Below, piece by piece: positions 45,054 through 56,385 of a stretch of 64,000 bases of DNA. The notes under the pieces are model-generated. The model worked only from the letters and a program-made list of their open reading frames with translations, made no database searches and was not told where the DNA came from. The number at the start of each line of letters is the position of its first letter. Position 1 is the first letter of the stretch. The stretch lies in contig CP072944.1 in assembly GCA_024748595.1 (NCBI GenBank), positions 1,311,301 through 1,375,300 on the forward strand, read 5' to 3'. Position numbers and translations under genes: made by a program. Origin of the DNA: Sodalis sp. Ffu (GTDB taxonomy: Bacteria; Pseudomonadota; Gammaproteobacteria; Enterobacterales; Enterobacteriaceae).

Positions 45054-45977
45054 ATGAAAATGAACATAAATCAGGTAATAAAATGGGTGATTTTAGGAGG
45101 TGCCCTGACGCTATTGCTTTCATATGCGTCCTCATTTGCGGCAGAAAAGTTCAAAGTTATTACGACATTTACCGTTATCGCTGATATGGCAAAAAATGTG
45201 GCTGGTGATGCTGCTAATGTGGCTTCGATAACAAAACCTGGCGCTGAAATTCATGAATATCAACCCACTCCAGGTGATATTCAGCGTGCACAAGGCGCCC
45301 AGCTTATTTTATCCAACGGAATGGATCTGGAACGTTGGTTTCAGAAGTTTTATCAACAACTTCATGGTGTCCCGGATATCATTGTATCTAAAGGGGTAAT
45401 CCCAATTAATATTGTTGAAGGACCGTATCGCGGATTACCTAATCCACATGCCTGGATGTCTTTTAATAACGTTATTATTTATATAAATAATATTCGTGAC
45501 GCGCTTATTCAGTATGATCCGGAACATGCGCAGGTCTATATCAAAAATTCAGAGAACTATAAACAAAAAATCAATGATGAAATCATCCCTATCAAAACGA
45601 AAATGGCACTTATTCCTCGTTCACAACGCTGGTTGGTTACCAGTGAAGGTGCATTTTCTTATTTTGCACGAGATTTTGGTTTGAAAGAGCTCTATCTTTG
45701 GCCTGTAAATTCTGATCAGGAGGGTACGCCACAACAAATTCGTAAAGTTGTGGATACCGTTAAAAAAAATCGTATTCCGGCAGTATTTAGCGAGAGCACC
45801 GTTTCTGATAAACCTGCCCGTGAAGTAGCACGAGAAACAGGGGTTAGTTATGGTGGGATTTTATATGTGGATTCGTTGAGTGAATCCAACGGTCCGACAC
45901 CGACTTATCTTGACATGCTTCGAGTGACAGCAGATACCGTGGCTAAAGGAATGACAGCGGGATTGATGGATGATTAA
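45054..45977 (+). CDS. sitA: Mn/Fe ABC transporter substrate-binding protein SitA
   Basis: Periplasmic metal-binding lipoprotein-like component (cluster 9 family) of a manganese/iron importer. 307 aa from ATG 45054, preceded by tagggtat as SD; an ATG ten codons earlier is in frame. Signal peptide about 1-30 ending SSFAA-EKF. Metal-ligand motifs are intact: PGAEIHEYQPTPGDI (His), NPHAWMS (His), VTSEGAFSYFARDFGL (Glu) and YVDSLS (Asp). Overlaps sitB by 8 bp. Confidence 0.96.
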   Translation: MKMNINQVIKWVILGGALTLLLSYASSFAAEKFKVITTFTVIADMAKNVAGDAANVASITKPGAEIHEYQPTPGDIQRAQGAQLILSNGMDLERWFQKFYQQLHGVPDIIVSKGVIPINIVEGPYRGLPNPHAWMSFNNVIIYINNIRDALIQYDPEHAQVYIKNSENYKQKINDEIIPIKTKMALIPRSQRWLVTSEGAFSYFARDFGLKELYLWPVNSDQEGTPQQIRKVVDTVKKNRIPAVFSESTVSDKPAREVARETGVSYGGILYVDSLSESNGPTPTYLDMLRVTADTVAKGMTAGLMDD

Positions 45978-46794
45978 TGCCCTTATGTGTGTGTGCGGTA
46001 AAAAATTCAATCCGGTTTCATCTTCGTGTAAAATCGCTCTTAACATGAAGCAGGTCACAGTAATTTATCGTAATGGATACCTTGCTCTAAAGGAGGCTAC
46101 ACTCTCTGTACCCCAGGGCACTATTGCAGGTTTGCTTGGCGTAAATGGTTCTGGTAAATCCACGTTATTTAAAGCCATTATGGGATTTCTTTCACCGGTT
46201 AGGGGTGCTATTCAAGTGTTTGGTTTGTCTCCGTCTCAGGCATTAAAACGTCATTTAGTTTCTTATGTCCCTCAATCAGAGGAGGTTGACTGGAGCTTCC
46301 CTGTGCTTGTTGAAAATGTAGTGATGATGGGACGTTTTGGACATATGGGCATGATGCGGATTCCTAGCCAAAAGGATAAGATTGCTGTGGATAGGGCACT
46401 AGAAAGGGTGGGAATGACGGCTTTTCGTAAACGACAAATTGGTGAGCTATCAGGCGGACAACGTAAGCGAATATTTCTCGCACGTGCAATCGCACAGGAT
46501 GGGTGGTTTATTTTATTAGATGAACCTTTTACTGGAGTGGATTTAAAAACGGAGCAGCAAATCATGGAATTACTTCAAGGGTTCAGGGATGAGGGACGGA
46601 CCATGCTGGTTTCTACCCATAATTTGGCATCTGTGCCTACATTCTGTGATTATACTATTCTGTTAAAAGGTATTGTGTTGGCTTGTGGTCCAACACAAAA
46701 TGTTTTTACCCGTCAAAACATAGAATTGGCATTTGAAGGGTCGTTGCAACACTTTTCTGGTATTGAAGCTGTGCTTTTTTCACAAAATGACTGA
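45970..46794 (+). CDS. sitB: Mn/Fe ABC transporter ATP-binding protein SitB
   Basis: ATPase of the Sit importer. 274 aa. Walker A GVNGSGKST (about 57-65), Q-loop SYVPQSEEVDWSFPV, signature LSGGQRKR (about 161-168), Walker B FILLDEPFTGVD, switch His in LVSTHNL. YVPQSEEVDWSFPVLVENVVMMGR is a hallmark of the SitB/YfeB group. The N-terminal 20-odd residues are longer and more polar than in relatives; Met26 is an alternative start. Confidence 0.95.
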   Translation: MINALMCVCGKKFNPVSSSCKIALNMKQVTVIYRNGYLALKEATLSVPQGTIAGLLGVNGSGKSTLFKAIMGFLSPVRGAIQVFGLSPSQALKRHLVSYVPQSEEVDWSFPVLVENVVMMGRFGHMGMMRIPSQKDKIAVDRALERVGMTAFRKRQIGELSGGQRKRIFLARAIAQDGWFILLDEPFTGVDLKTEQQIMELLQGFRDEGRTMLVSTHNLASVPTFCDYTILLKGIVLACGPTQNVFTRQNIELAFEGSLQHFSGIEAVLFSQND

Positions 46795-46807
46795 GGGGTT
46801 AGTTTAT

Positions 46808-47668
46808 ATGATGTATTTTTTGTTTGAGCCTTTTACATATGACTATATGTGCAACGCGATGTGGGTATCTGCACTAGTTGGAGGCGTCTGTGCCTTTTTA
46901 TCATGTTACTTAATGCTCAGGGGATGGTCTTTGATTGGTGATGCGCTATCGCATTCGATAGTACCTGGTGTAGCTGGAGCTTGTTTGCTGGGATTGCCTT
47001 TTTCTGCAGGAGCATTTTTTTCTAGTGGTTTAGCTGCTATGGCCATGTTGTTTATTAATCAATGTACCAAATTGAAAGAGGATGTTGTCATTGGTCTAAT
47101 CTTTTCCTCTTTTTTTGCTCTGGGTTTATTCATGATTTCACTGTATCCGACCGCCATAAATATTGAAACAATTGTGCTTGGTAATTTATTGGCGATTGCA
47201 CCGAGTGATATTTTGCAACTGGTTATCATTAGCTGTGTTTCTCTCTTTTTTTTACTGTGGAAATGGAGAGATCTAATGCTAATCTTTTTTGATGAAAATC
47301 ATGCTCGTTCTGTTGGTATTAATGCAGTGGTACTGAAATGTATGTTTTTTACATTGTTGGCCGCTTCTTGCGTAGCAGCTATGCAAACCGTTGGAGCTTT
47401 TTTGGTGATCTGTATGATTATCACGCCTGGTGCCACCGCTTGGTTATTAACTGATCGTTTTTCAAATTTATTGTTGATAGCAGTATTAAGTGGTGCTTTG
47501 ACTAGTTTTATTGGCGTATATTTGAGTTATTATCTTGATGGTGCAACAGGCGGCTTAATTATCATTATGCAAACCCTAATTTTTTTACTGGTATTTTTCT
47601 TTGCACCAAAACATGGCATGTTAGTATCTCGTCGCCGAGTAAGTCTTGTGTTAAGGAAAATTTTGTGA
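46808..47668 (+). CDS. sitC: Mn/Fe ABC transporter permease SitC
   Basis: Membrane permease of the Sit importer. 286 aa from ATG 46808, with gagggg as SD after the sitB stop; an open extension reaching back into sitB is not used. About eight hydrophobic segments; ABC-3 permease blocks LRGWSLIGDALSHSIVPGVAGA (about 38-59), GLIFSSFFALGLFMIS and TVGAFLVICMIITPGATAWLL. Overlaps sitD by 4 bp. Confidence 0.95.
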   Translation: MMYFLFEPFTYDYMCNAMWVSALVGGVCAFLSCYLMLRGWSLIGDALSHSIVPGVAGACLLGLPFSAGAFFSSGLAAMAMLFINQCTKLKEDVVIGLIFSSFFALGLFMISLYPTAINIETIVLGNLLAIAPSDILQLVIISCVSLFFLLWKWRDLMLIFFDENHARSVGINAVVLKCMFFTLLAASCVAAMQTVGAFLVICMIITPGATAWLLTDRFSNLLLIAVLSGALTSFIGVYLSYYLDGATGGLIIIMQTLIFLLVFFFAPKHGMLVSRRRVSLVLRKIL

Positions 47669-48516
47669 ATTTTATTTCTATATTGACGATGCCTTTTCAG
47701 TTTTCTTTTATGAATAATGCGTTTTTGATTGTTTTATTGATCACGATTCCCGCTGGATTATTATCGTGTTTGCTTGTTCTTAAAGGATGGGCATTAATGG
47801 GTGATGCAATGAGTCATGCTGTTTTCCCTGGAGTAGTGATTGCTTATGTTTATGATCTTCCATTGGCTGTAGGTGCTTTTACTGCGGGAATGGTTTGCGC
47901 TATCACGACGGGTTTTTTGAAGAATAACAGCAGGATTAAGCATGACACGGCGATGGGTATTGTTTTTTCTGGAATGTTTGCTCTCGGACTTGTGATATAT
48001 GTCAAAGTAGAGTCTAGTATTCACCTTCAACACATTTTATTTGGCGATATGCTGGGGATAGGAAAAAGTGATCTCAAAGAAGCCGCGGTTATTGCGGTTA
48101 GTACGGTTTTATTTATCTTTTTATTATGGAAAGACTTAATGTTACACACATTTGATGCTATTCAAGCAAAGGTTTCTGGTTTAAATAGCCGTATGTTGCA
48201 CTATGGTTTACTTTGTTTTCTTGCGATGAATATCGTTTGTGCGCTCAAAGCTGTAGGTATAACCCTATCTATTTCGTTGTTCATCGCCCCAGGAGCTATT
48301 GCTTTTTTGCTTGTGCGCACATTCAGATCAATGCTCATCATTTCAGTCGTGGTTGGGCTGATATGTGGATTGCTAGGCGTGTATTTATCATTTTTTCTAG
48401 ATAGTGCTCCTGGAGCAACTATAGCACTTTGTTTTGCTTTGATATTTATGGTTGTGTTTATAGCAGTAAAACTACGGATTAAAAATATTCGTTTACTCTC
48501 TCAGGTTCATGGATGA
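47665..48516 (+). CDS. sitD: Mn/Fe ABC transporter permease SitD
   Basis: Second membrane permease of the Sit importer. 283 aa starting at GTG 47665, which overlaps the sitC stop and has aagga upstream. ABC-3 family blocks: LKGWALMGDAMSHAVFPGVVIAY (about 34-56), TAMGIVFSGMFALGLVIY, AVGITLSISLFIAPGAIAFLL. Around eight membrane segments. Last gene of the operon; no terminator with a T-run was obvious within 100 bp. Confidence 0.95.
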   Translation: MNFISILTMPFQFSFMNNAFLIVLLITIPAGLLSCLLVLKGWALMGDAMSHAVFPGVVIAYVYDLPLAVGAFTAGMVCAITTGFLKNNSRIKHDTAMGIVFSGMFALGLVIYVKVESSIHLQHILFGDMLGIGKSDLKEAAVIAVSTVLFIFLLWKDLMLHTFDAIQAKVSGLNSRMLHYGLLCFLAMNIVCALKAVGITLSISLFIAPGAIAFLLVRTFRSMLIISVVVGLICGLLGVYLSFFLDSAPGATIALCFALIFMVVFIAVKLRIKNIRLLSQVHG

Positions 48517-48700
48517 TTAATAAATATTAAATATTTGTCAGCACAGTAAGAGAGGTACTCTATTTGAAAGCAATTAATTCAAGAAGTATTTAGTTAAACT
48601 TAACGCATTGTGGATATATTTTAATTAAAAATGTTTTATAGATTTCTTTAATTAATCTAGTTATCCTCAAGTCTTTTTTTATTAAAATTAAAGGTTATTC
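48517..48700. other. Spacer after sitD
   Basis: AT-rich, nothing recognised before the IS relic. Confidence 0.3.
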
Positions 48701-48965
48701 AATCTACTCATCCAGAGATTGAAGCCGATTGAGTTGAGTTATTGTATTAAATGTTTGTTCCATGGCTATTGCTTGTCTCCTTACTTGTGCTTAAATGTGA
48801 AGTGTCTAGAGAATAGAAATTTATGGATGGAGTATTCAATAATAATGTCAAAGATTTGCGTTTGGTGATGGCGTTGTTATCAATTGCCGAATTAATGATT
48901 ATAAAATAATAATCGTATATTATGTTATTATATTTTAAATTTATTCTATAAATCTGTCGATACCT
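48700..48965 (-). mobile_element. IS903-group relic (minus-strand transposase start)
   Basis: The block atgtcaaagatttgcgtttg near 48844 and ccgaattaatgattataaaa near 48888 match the transposase-start region shared by the copies at 35.0, 40.0, 51.9 and 56.3 kb. Right end decayed. Confidence 0.6.
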
Positions 48966-49014
48966 AGACAGATGATATCATCGGTTCTGCGTGATCTCTA
49001 AATTATGTAACTGG

Positions 49015-49350
49015 AGTTGAGTCATGACTGACTAGTCTACGGAAATAATCCGAAAAATTATGATATGTAGATAACTATGATACGTTGTTAGTTAAAAATA
49101 ATATTGGTTCAATAAAAAATTTGATTTCATCGCTGCTCTTTAGTAAATATAAGCATATCACTAATGCAATGTCTATTTAGCTGACTCGTGATATTACCAA
49201 ACAAGCTAATATAAGCAAGTGATGGCTATGGCGTACGCATAAAATAAGATATTCATCAGATATGCTGCGTGTCACTGCTGATGAATGACATAAATAATTT
49301 TTAATTTTAATAAGAAAAAAGATTTTTATGATTAGATTTATTTAATAAGC
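49015..49350 (+). mobile_element. IS903-group relic, 3' part
   Basis: NYDTLLVKNN is readable near 49074 on the plus strand (compare GAYDTRLCHD), a tail-like segment occurs at about 49156, and a terminal repeat remnant atttatttaataagc is near 49337. Heavily deleted. Confidence 0.5.
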
Positions 49351-49562
49351 TGGTTATTGATTGTAATGTGTGGGGGAAAATACTATTTAAATAAAATACA
49401 GGGTTTAGTAAAAATGTATCTTATTGAATTTTAATTAATATATGGAAGAAAGATGTTTATCAGTAGACATGAAAATAAAAAAGTTCATATTCTTCTTTTC
49501 CCTTGACCCTTTTATCACAGATAATGCGGCCCGTTAATGTCCAAACAATAACGGAATCCTCT

Positions 49563-51170
49563 ATGCTACATCTATTCGGCGGCTTGGAGTTCCATACCGG
49601 CCTTATGTTAGTGCTCGCATTAATTTTTGTGTTGATTTATGAGGCTATTAATGGTTTTCATGATACTGCCAATGCGGTGGCAACTGTCATTTATACTCGA
49701 GCTCTGTGCTCTCAACTGGCAGTGGCCATGTCTGGAATGCTTAATTTTTTCGGAGTAGTGATGGGCGGGCTGAGTGTGGCCTATGCCATCGTTCATCTTT
49801 TGCCTACTGACCTGCTTCTTAATGCCAATTCCGCTCACGTTTTGGTCATGATGTTCTCTATGTTGCTAGCGGCAATCCTCTGGAATCTAGGAACTTGGTA
49901 TTTTGGTCTTCCATCATCAAGTTCTCATACTCTGATCGGCGCAATTATCGGTATCAGTCTGACCAATGCATTGGTTACTGATAACTCGGTAGTGCAAGCG
50001 CTGAATATTTCGAAGTTGATTGAAATTATTTTATCATTGATGATCTCGCCGTTGGTGGCTCTTGTTCTGGCCAGCTTAATGGTATTTATGTTGCGCCGTT
50101 ATTGTAGTAATACCAGAAAATACTATTATATTCATCTGACACCGGCGGAGCGAGAGAAAAAGGATGGTAAACGCAATCCGCCGTTTTGGACTCGTATTGC
50201 GCTGATTCTCTCCGCTGCAGGTGTGAGTTTTTTTCATGGTGCCAATGACGGTCAAAAAGGGATTGGCTTGATTATGTTAGTGCTGATAGGCGTAGCACCG
50301 GCAGCTTTTGTGGTTAATATGAATGCTAGTGACTATGACATCAGCCGTACTTATGATGCAGTTAATCATTTACAGCAGTATTATATGCAGCATCAAGGCG
50401 TATTCAATCACGTCATTGGTCAGGATCTACAGCCGAGGCTGACGCCGGTAGCGAAAAATAACGCCTCTAGCGCATCGGTTGTATCGTTGTCTGTCAATAA
50501 TGCCGTGGTGCTGTCGACCGCGAATGGTGCACAGGTCAATGGTCAGGTGCTGGTCCAGGGAGAAGGTGCACCATCGCAGACGTTTTATTGTGATTTATCA
50601 CAGACGCAGATTGCTATTAACTGCGCCTCAATGTTGCTGAAAAATTTAGGTAGCTATGATCAGCTGAATCCAGATCAACGTTTACACCTACGCCGTTTGC
50701 TCATGTGCATTGCTTATACCTCTGACAAAATAGCAAAATTGCGGGAAACTTCTGTTGCGGATAAGCGCTTCTTGAGCAATTTGCGACGGGATCTTTTGAA
50801 TACTGTTGAATATACGCCGTTATGGGTTATCGTAGCAATTGCTCTGTCGTTATCATTGGGCACAATGGTAGGTTGGCGCAGGGTCGTCATCACCATAGGT
50901 GAAAAGATTGGTAAAAAACGGATGACCTATGCGCAAGGTTTATCAGCACAAATGATTGCCGCTGTATCCATTGGTATCGCTAGTTACACTGGAATGCCGG
51001 TGTCGACTACTCATGTGCTATCGTCAGCGTTGACTGGCACTATGCTTGTTGGCGGCGGAGGTGTACAAGGCAAAACAGTAAAAAATATTTTAATGGCTTG
51101 GGTATTGACCCTGCCGGCGGCTATTGTGCTGGCTGGTGTGCTGTATTGGTTGGCGATAAAATTGATCTAA
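49563..51170 (+). CDS. pitA: Low-affinity inorganic phosphate transporter PitA
   Basis: Inner-membrane proton/metal-phosphate symporter. 535 aa from ATG 49563 ([16 protein letters not shown]), matching the enteric start; the 20-codon upstream extension is unlikely. PiT repeats: [22 protein letters not shown] (about 27-48), [34 protein letters not shown] and [20 protein letters not shown]. About ten membrane segments. The central hydrophilic loop (about 260-400) is some 35 residues longer than in E. coli PitA and Ser/Asn/Val-rich. In enterics pitA precedes uspB-uspA-dtpB-rsmJ-prlC; that order survives here. Confidence 0.95.
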   Translation: MLHLFGGLEFHTGLMLVLALIFVLIYEAINGFHDTANAVATVIYTRALCSQLAVAMSGMLNFFGVVMGGLSVAYAIVHLLPTDLLLNANSAHVLVMMFSMLLAAILWNLGTWYFGLPSSSSHTLIGAIIGISLTNALVTDNSVVQALNISKLIEIILSLMISPLVALVLASLMVFMLRRYCSNTRKYYYIHLTPAEREKKDGKRNPPFWTRIALILSAAGVSFFHGANDGQKGIGLIMLVLIGVAPAAFVVNMNASDYDISRTYDAVNHLQQYYMQHQGVFNHVIGQDLQPRLTPVAKNNASSASVVSLSVNNAVVLSTANGAQVNGQVLVQGEGAPSQTFYCDLSQTQIAINCASMLLKNLGSYDQLNPDQRLHLRRLLMCIAYTSDKIAKLRETSVADKRFLSNLRRDLLNTVEYTPLWVIVAIALSLSLGTMVGWRRVVITIGEKIGKKRMTYAQGLSAQMIAAVSIGIASYTGMPVSTTHVLSSALTGTMLVGGGGVQGKTVKNILMAWVLTLPAAIVLAGVLYWLAIKLI

Positions 51171-51780
51171 TTGTTAATATATTATATGATGGTAAATGCT
51201 AAATGGTGCAGATAATTTAAATTAAAATTTGTTTGCATATAGTTAGTCTTAGACATGCATTATCCCTGGATGGGTCGCAACGGCAATGTATTTTGGATCA
51301 TGGTGAATTTAGATAATATCAATTGAGTATAATTATATAGATATAGCGAACCAGATGCTATGCTGTTTGCTTGCTCATTATGGGTGTAAAAAGTTTTATT
51401 GATATTATTGATTAAAGAAGTCTACCTTCGCCGGGAAAAATTACTAGTAATACCAGTGATGACAAGTAATATGAATATTTAAAAGATGCACCTAGACATA
51501 AAATATAAACGGTATTAATCATGATTTTCCGTTTATATCAAAAATTATAATAAAGCTCGACGCTACTTAGTTAGCGTCGGTTATCAATCTAAATATCAAA
51601 CGTAATAAAACATCTAAAGAGTGATCTTTTTTATTTTATTGAATTAATTCAAGTTATCGATGATTTTTTCTTTGATTATAATTAAGATTATTTAAGCGAC
51701 TTTTTTGGTAAGAGGAAAGATCTATTAGGTCATTTTTCAATGAATATCCCATCTCATGAGCTAGATATTAATTAGGTATA
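51171..51780. other. Gene-free spacer downstream of pitA
   Basis: uspB would lie here in enterics; no remnant recognised. A short hairpin (cgacgcta 51558-51565 with 51572-51579, gc-rich for this region) may be a terminator. Confidence 0.4.
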
Positions 51781-51965
51781 TTAGAAATTCTACGAATAGT
51801 CGTTTTATTTTTTATAACCATTAAGCAATATTTGAGGTATCCATCTAATTAAATATCAGTTATCCACATTTGATTATGTTGTTATGCTGGCTAGCCAAAT
51901 TAGTGATTATAAATTTTTGTTTTGCCATGATAAAGATTATTCCTGCAACAAAGCTACTGTAAATA
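51780..51965 (-). mobile_element. IS903-group relic (minus-strand transposase start)
   Basis: Minus strand from about 51930: ATGGCAAAACAAAAATTTATAATCACTAAT, i.e. MAKQKFIITN, almost the IS903 transposase start, then the decayed KCG/ITDI region. The right end is shortened (gcaacaaagc near 51950). Only about 185 bp recognisable. Confidence 0.8.
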
Positions 51966-52087
51966 TGAAGGTACTATAAGCATTGATGTACATTAACAAA
52001 TTGTCTGGTGATATATCTGCTATCGCGAGTGGGTCTGCGCGTATTGCGATAAATATGCTAGTGCGATACTTTGCAATGAGTCTGATG

Positions 52088-52430
52088 ATGGTTTACAACC
52101 ATATCATGATTACCGTTAAGCTCTTATCGAAGAGATAAGGTATTAGTTGAAAAAGCGGTTCTAGCAGTGAAAACTAAGATTCATCGTATTATGACTTTAG
52201 GTGTCATATAATTGCTGCTTCTTCAGAGCGGTGTTTGTGATCTTATCCAAGGTTAGTCTAGTAATATTGTCACATTGATCTGGTGCTATATGGTTATATC
52301 CAGGAGTAAATTGATGTTTTTGGCGCGTGAGCTCAAGCTAATCATATGCTCGAGTGGCGACGGATGTTATGCACTGAACTTATAGAGATTACGTCAGTTT
52401 GCCAAGCAAAAAATTATTGTATAACCCATG
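52088..52430 (+). pseudogene. uspA: Broken uspA, universal stress protein A
   Basis: At 52088 the plus strand starts MVYNHIMITVKLLS, then after a frameshift continues [11 protein letters not shown], matching the UspA N-terminus [27 protein letters not shown]. The rest is scrambled by stops; the 3' limit is a guess from the expected length of about 430 bp. Its position (pitA - uspA - rsmJ - prlC, plus strand) is exactly enteric synteny, which makes the call solid despite the decay. Confidence 0.85.
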
Positions 52431-52443
52431 ACCAGGCTCGGGG

Positions 52444-53187
52444 TTATACTTTTGGTGTATAAAGATCAAATCGATGGTTCTTGGTGGTGATATGCGCTTG
52501 TGCTGCTATACCGGCTAGAGGCTTTGCATAGTTGGGGCGTTTAACAACTACCCTGTGTATCGCTAGTGCCCGTGCGATAGTCAGCAACTCATCAGCATCA
52601 TCATCGGGACCCACTAATGTCTGGATGATACGCATTTTTTTTTTCACCAGTGCGTTTTTTCTCCGATATGGAAACATTGGATCGAGATAAATTACATCAG
52701 GTGCTGGACTTATTTGTTTTAGCTTTGTTTGACTAGAACCTGGATGAAGCGTTAAATGAGCTTGAAGCCAGTCGCCTATTTCTGGATCGATATAGGCGCG
52801 CCTCAAGCCGTCATCCAACAGCGCAGCTACTACCAAATGACGTTCGAACATTCGAACTTTGCAACCTAAACATGCTAGCACAAAGGCATCCCGACCTAGC
52901 CCGGCGGTAGCGTCTATTACACTTGGCAATGCCTTGCCTTTGACACCCACAGCTTTGGCTAGAGCTTCTTTACGTCCACCGCCAAAACGGCGTCTGTATG
53001 CCATCTCACCAGCGATAAAATCCACGAAAATGGCGTTTAATTTTGGTTCGTCGCGCTTGCGTAATTCTAACCGCTGGACTGTCATGACTAATGCCATAGA
53101 TGCTAGTGGGTCGCTAAGTAATCCCCAATGCTTGGTCAGCTCCTGCAGACGTTCAGAGTTCACTCCGGTTTCACTGGTAAGAAACAC
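52444..53187 (-). CDS. rsmJ: 16S rRNA (guanine1516-N2)-methyltransferase RsmJ
   Basis: Methylates G1516 of 16S rRNA. 247 aa if started at GTG 53187. Conserved blocks: [45 protein letters not shown] (about 51-95), SAM motif [37 protein letters not shown], and [14 protein letters not shown]. The strong SD (CGGAGG, overlapping the prlC stop) is 17 bases from this GTG but only 8 from an in-frame CTG at 53196, so the true start may be non-ATG. Downstream of prlC, as in E. coli. Confidence 0.94.
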   Translation of the reverse strand: MFLTSETGVNSERLQELTKHWGLLSDPLASMALVMTVQRLELRKRDEPKLNAIFVDFIAGEMAYRRRFGGGRKEALAKAVGVKGKALPSVIDATAGLGRDAFVLACLGCKVRMFERHLVVAALLDDGLRRAYIDPEIGDWLQAHLTLHPGSSQTKLKQISPAPDVIYLDPMFPYRRKNALVKKKMRIIQTLVGPDDDADELLTIARALAIHRVVVKRPNYAKPLAGIAAQAHITTKNHRFDLYTPKV

Positions 53188-53201
53188 CGCGTTCAGGACA
53201 G

Positions 53202-55244
53202 TTACCTCCGGATCCCGTAGTGATTTAGCATAGCATCCAGCTGAGGTTCTCTGCCGCGGAAACGGGTGAAGAGCACCATCGGCTCTTCTGAACCGCCGCG
53301 AGAAAGAATGTTGTCAAGGAACGCTTCGCCAGTTTTGCGATTGAAGATCCCTTCCTCTTCGAAGCGAGACCAAGCGTCCGCCGCTAGCACATTCGCCCAA
53401 AGATAGCTGTAGTAGCCTGCTGCGTAACCGTCCGCGAAAATATGGCTGAAAGCATGCGGAAAACGGCTCCATTCTACGGTCGGAGTTACTGCTACTTGCT
53501 TTTTTACCTTTGCTAACGTTTCAAGAACTTGTGATCCTTGCTCAGGGCGGTATTCGTAGTGCATGCGGAAATCAAACAGGGCCAACTCCAGTTGGCGCAA
53601 AATGAATAGTGCTGCCTGATAATTCTTTGCTTTAAGCAGTTTATTCAATAATTTGGTAGGCAAGGTCTTGCCAGTTTCATAATGGCCAGAGATGAATGCC
53701 AGCGCCTCAGGCTCCCAGCAAAAGTTTTCCATAAACTGGCTCGGTAGCTCCACAGCGTCCCAGGGAACGCCGTTGATACCAGTCACTCCTGGGGTATCGA
53801 TACGGGTCAGCATATGGTGCAGACCGTGACCAAATTCATGAAATAAGGTGATGACTTCGTTGTGTGTAAACAGCGCTGGTTTACTATCAATTGGGCGGTT
53901 GAAATTGCAGGTTAAGTAAGATACTGGTTTTTGTAGTTCACCATCGCATTTACGCATCATGCTCATGCAGTTATCCATCCAAGCACCTCCGCGTTTATTA
54001 TCGCGAGCGTATAGGTCTAGATAGAAGCTACCGCGCAATTCGCCGTGAGAGTCAAATAAGTCGAAAAAGCGCACCTCGGGATGCCATGTGTCCACATTGT
54101 GCCGTTCTTTGGCAGTAATGCTATAAATGCGGTTTACTACTTCGAATAAGCCGCAGATTACTCGTTGTTCTGGGAAATAGGGTCGCAACTGTTCATCGAT
54201 GATGGAAAATAGATGCTGTTTCTGTTTTTCACTGTAATAAGCCATATCCCAGGGATCCAATGTTTTGCGGTTATAATATTTTCTGGCAAACGTACGAAGT
54301 TGTTCCCATTCTTGTTCGCCCTGCATTCGTAATCGTTTTGCTAGATCAGTAAGGAAATTTAGTACTTGTTGGGAATCTCTTGCCATTTTAGTGGCCAGCG
54401 ATTTATCGGCATAATTATCGAATCCCAGTATTTGTGCCAGTTCATGGCGTAGTGCCAGGATTTCGCTTATGATCGGACCATTATCCCACTTGCTGGCGTT
54501 GGGTCCTTGATCAGATGCACGGGTGTTATAGGCACGATAGATTTCTTCACGTAATGAAGCATTATCACAGTAGGTGAGCACTGGCAGATAAATGGGGATG
54601 TCCAGTGTCAGCAGCCATCCTTTTTGTTCACGAGATTCTGCCTTGGCACTGGCAGCCGCTAGTACGTTATCGGGGATACCTGCCTGTGTTTGCTCATCGG
54701 TAACTAATTTGTTCCAGCCCATGGATGCGTCGAGAAGGTTATTGCTATAAGCGGAAGCCAATTCGGACAGCCGAGTGACAATCTGACCATAGCGCTGCTG
54801 TTTTTCCACCGATAGGTTAATACCGGATAATTTAAAATCACGTAGGGCATTATCCACCGCTTTTTTTTGCGCAACGCTCAATAGTGGGTAATTCTCACCA
54901 TCGCGTAAATTTTGATAGGCGTTATACAACCCATTATGTTGCCCGATCCAGGTGCTGTATTCAGACAGCAACGGTAAGCTTTGTTCATAAGCTTTGCGTA
55001 GCACAGGACTATTTTTGACCGCGTTGAGATGGGCTACCGGTGACCAGATACGTCCCAAATGATTATCTGCATCTGCCAGTGGTTGGCACAGATTATTCCA
55101 GTTGAATGGCTCTGTTTGGGTCATCACTTGTTCAACTGTTTTACGGCAGTGGTCAAGTGCGGCTTGTATCGCCGGTACGATATGCTCAGGACGTATAGCG
55201 GAAAAAGGAGGCAATGAAAACGTATTCAGTAATGGATTTGTCAT
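53202..55244 (-). CDS. prlC: Oligopeptidase A
   Basis: Cytosolic M3 zinc metallopeptidase that degrades cleaved signal peptides and short peptides; also called opdA. 680 aa from ATG 55244 ([25 protein letters not shown]), exactly the E. coli length; the 22-codon hydrophobic upstream extension is spurious. The zinc site is [14 protein letters not shown] (HExxH, about 468-481) and the third ligand Glu follows in the [13 protein letters not shown] block. Also [25 protein letters not shown] and [19 protein letters not shown]-like blocks. Followed by rsmJ. Confidence 0.97.
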   Translation of the reverse strand: MTNPLLNTFSLPPFSAIRPEHIVPAIQAALDHCRKTVEQVMTQTEPFNWNNLCQPLADADNHLGRIWSPVAHLNAVKNSPVLRKAYEQSLPLLSEYSTWIGQHNGLYNAYQNLRDGENYPLLSVAQKKAVDNALRDFKLSGINLSVEKQQRYGQIVTRLSELASAYSNNLLDASMGWNKLVTDEQTQAGIPDNVLAAASAKAESREQKGWLLTLDIPIYLPVLTYCDNASLREEIYRAYNTRASDQGPNASKWDNGPIISEILALRHELAQILGFDNYADKSLATKMARDSQQVLNFLTDLAKRLRMQGEQEWEQLRTFARKYYNRKTLDPWDMAYYSEKQKQHLFSIIDEQLRPYFPEQRVICGLFEVVNRIYSITAKERHNVDTWHPEVRFFDLFDSHGELRGSFYLDLYARDNKRGGAWMDNCMSMMRKCDGELQKPVSYLTCNFNRPIDSKPALFTHNEVITLFHEFGHGLHHMLTRIDTPGVTGINGVPWDAVELPSQFMENFCWEPEALAFISGHYETGKTLPTKLLNKLLKAKNYQAALFILRQLELALFDFRMHYEYRPEQGSQVLETLAKVKKQVAVTPTVEWSRFPHAFSHIFADGYAAGYYSYLWANVLAADAWSRFEEEGIFNRKTGEAFLDNILSRGGSEEPMVLFTRFRGREPQLDAMLNHYGIRR

Positions 55245-55790
55245 AAACGCAGTCCTAATAATCGCGAAAAGTTTAAGATTTAATATGAAGATAACTATAG
55301 CGAAAATCAATAGCGGATGAATAGGAAAGCGATTATGAATGTCAAGTGTTTATTTCCTCTATCTTTTCTTCAGCACTGCCTGGTTTGAGCAGCATCGTTT
55401 TAGATTGTTGCCATGAGGATTAAGACTTAAATAGTCTTATTTAGTATTTAGTAAATATAAAATATCACTGATTATTAATTTAATAGTTATTTAGGTTAAA
55501 TACTTGATTATTTTTTTGCTGAATATGGGGAAATGATGATAATTGCTTTAATAAATGCTGAATGACTTAATTTAGGCAAATTGCGGTTGTTTAGGTTTTA
55601 GTGACATGATATTATTTATGGTGTGAAAACTATACATGATAATATTTTTCATTATTTAATTGTGCGGTACGACTCATTATCTATGAGTATGTTTCATAGA
55701 TGATATGGTCATTTGTTGTGTTTGTTTAGCAGTTGAGTGCATTTTTTGTATGAATGTTTTTACATGATCCTTGAGATTGGTGATCTCTTG
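55245..55790. other. Gene-free spacer upstream of prlC
   Basis: AT-rich spacer. No coding remnant recognised; merges into an IS relic on the right. Confidence 0.4.
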
Positions 55791-56385
55791 ATTTCTATTA
55801 AGCATAACATGGTTAATTATATGCCCCTTTGTGGAAAATAGTGTTCTGATTCTTAGCGCTCCGCCTATTATGGTTATATTTTATTATAATCTCTGTCGGT
55901 TGTAAGAGTCTAGGAGTGATTCTATATTTGTTATATTACTTCGCGACAGATCAAAATAGATGAGTTTTGTGTTATGGTATCGATCGCAATATGGATTTGC
56001 GCTAGATTCGTTTTTTCCTGAATATGTCTTAAAAATTTTATTTTAAAGACTTTTATCCCAGTAGTGTTAATTAGAATACTGGGTATATTGTTTTTTATTT
56101 AGTGTTTAGTTGATGTAAAGCACCTTCATTAATTGAAACTTGTCATGCTCAACTGAAAGCATCAAGTAAAAATTTTTTACATCAATAAGAGTAGTGATGA
56201 CTATCTCTTCATAACGTAGTAGATTTATGTAGTTATACTAAGCCCTACATGGTTGTAGTATCCAATTAGAACGTTGATGATCCGCGTTTGCTGAGTGTGT
56301 TTTACCTTTCTTCTAATGTTAGTGATTTTAAATTTTGCGTTTTGAAAAAAAGTCTGGTTTATTCAACAAATATAGCTCTGTATGC
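55790..56385 (-). mobile_element. IS903-group relic
   Basis: Minus-strand transposase start near 56350 (AAACGCAAAATTTAAAATCACTAA, compare MAK.KFKITN) and the RGS block at 56280-56295 (gatccgcgtttgctgag). Right end gtttattcaacaaatat near 56359. Left segments (gacagatcaaaatagatgag near 55944) align with the copy at 34.6 kb. No ORF. Confidence 0.75.

Noticed and set aside
52859-53233. 124-codon plus-strand ORF antisense to rsmJ
   Set aside because: Shadow of the better supported rsmJ frame.
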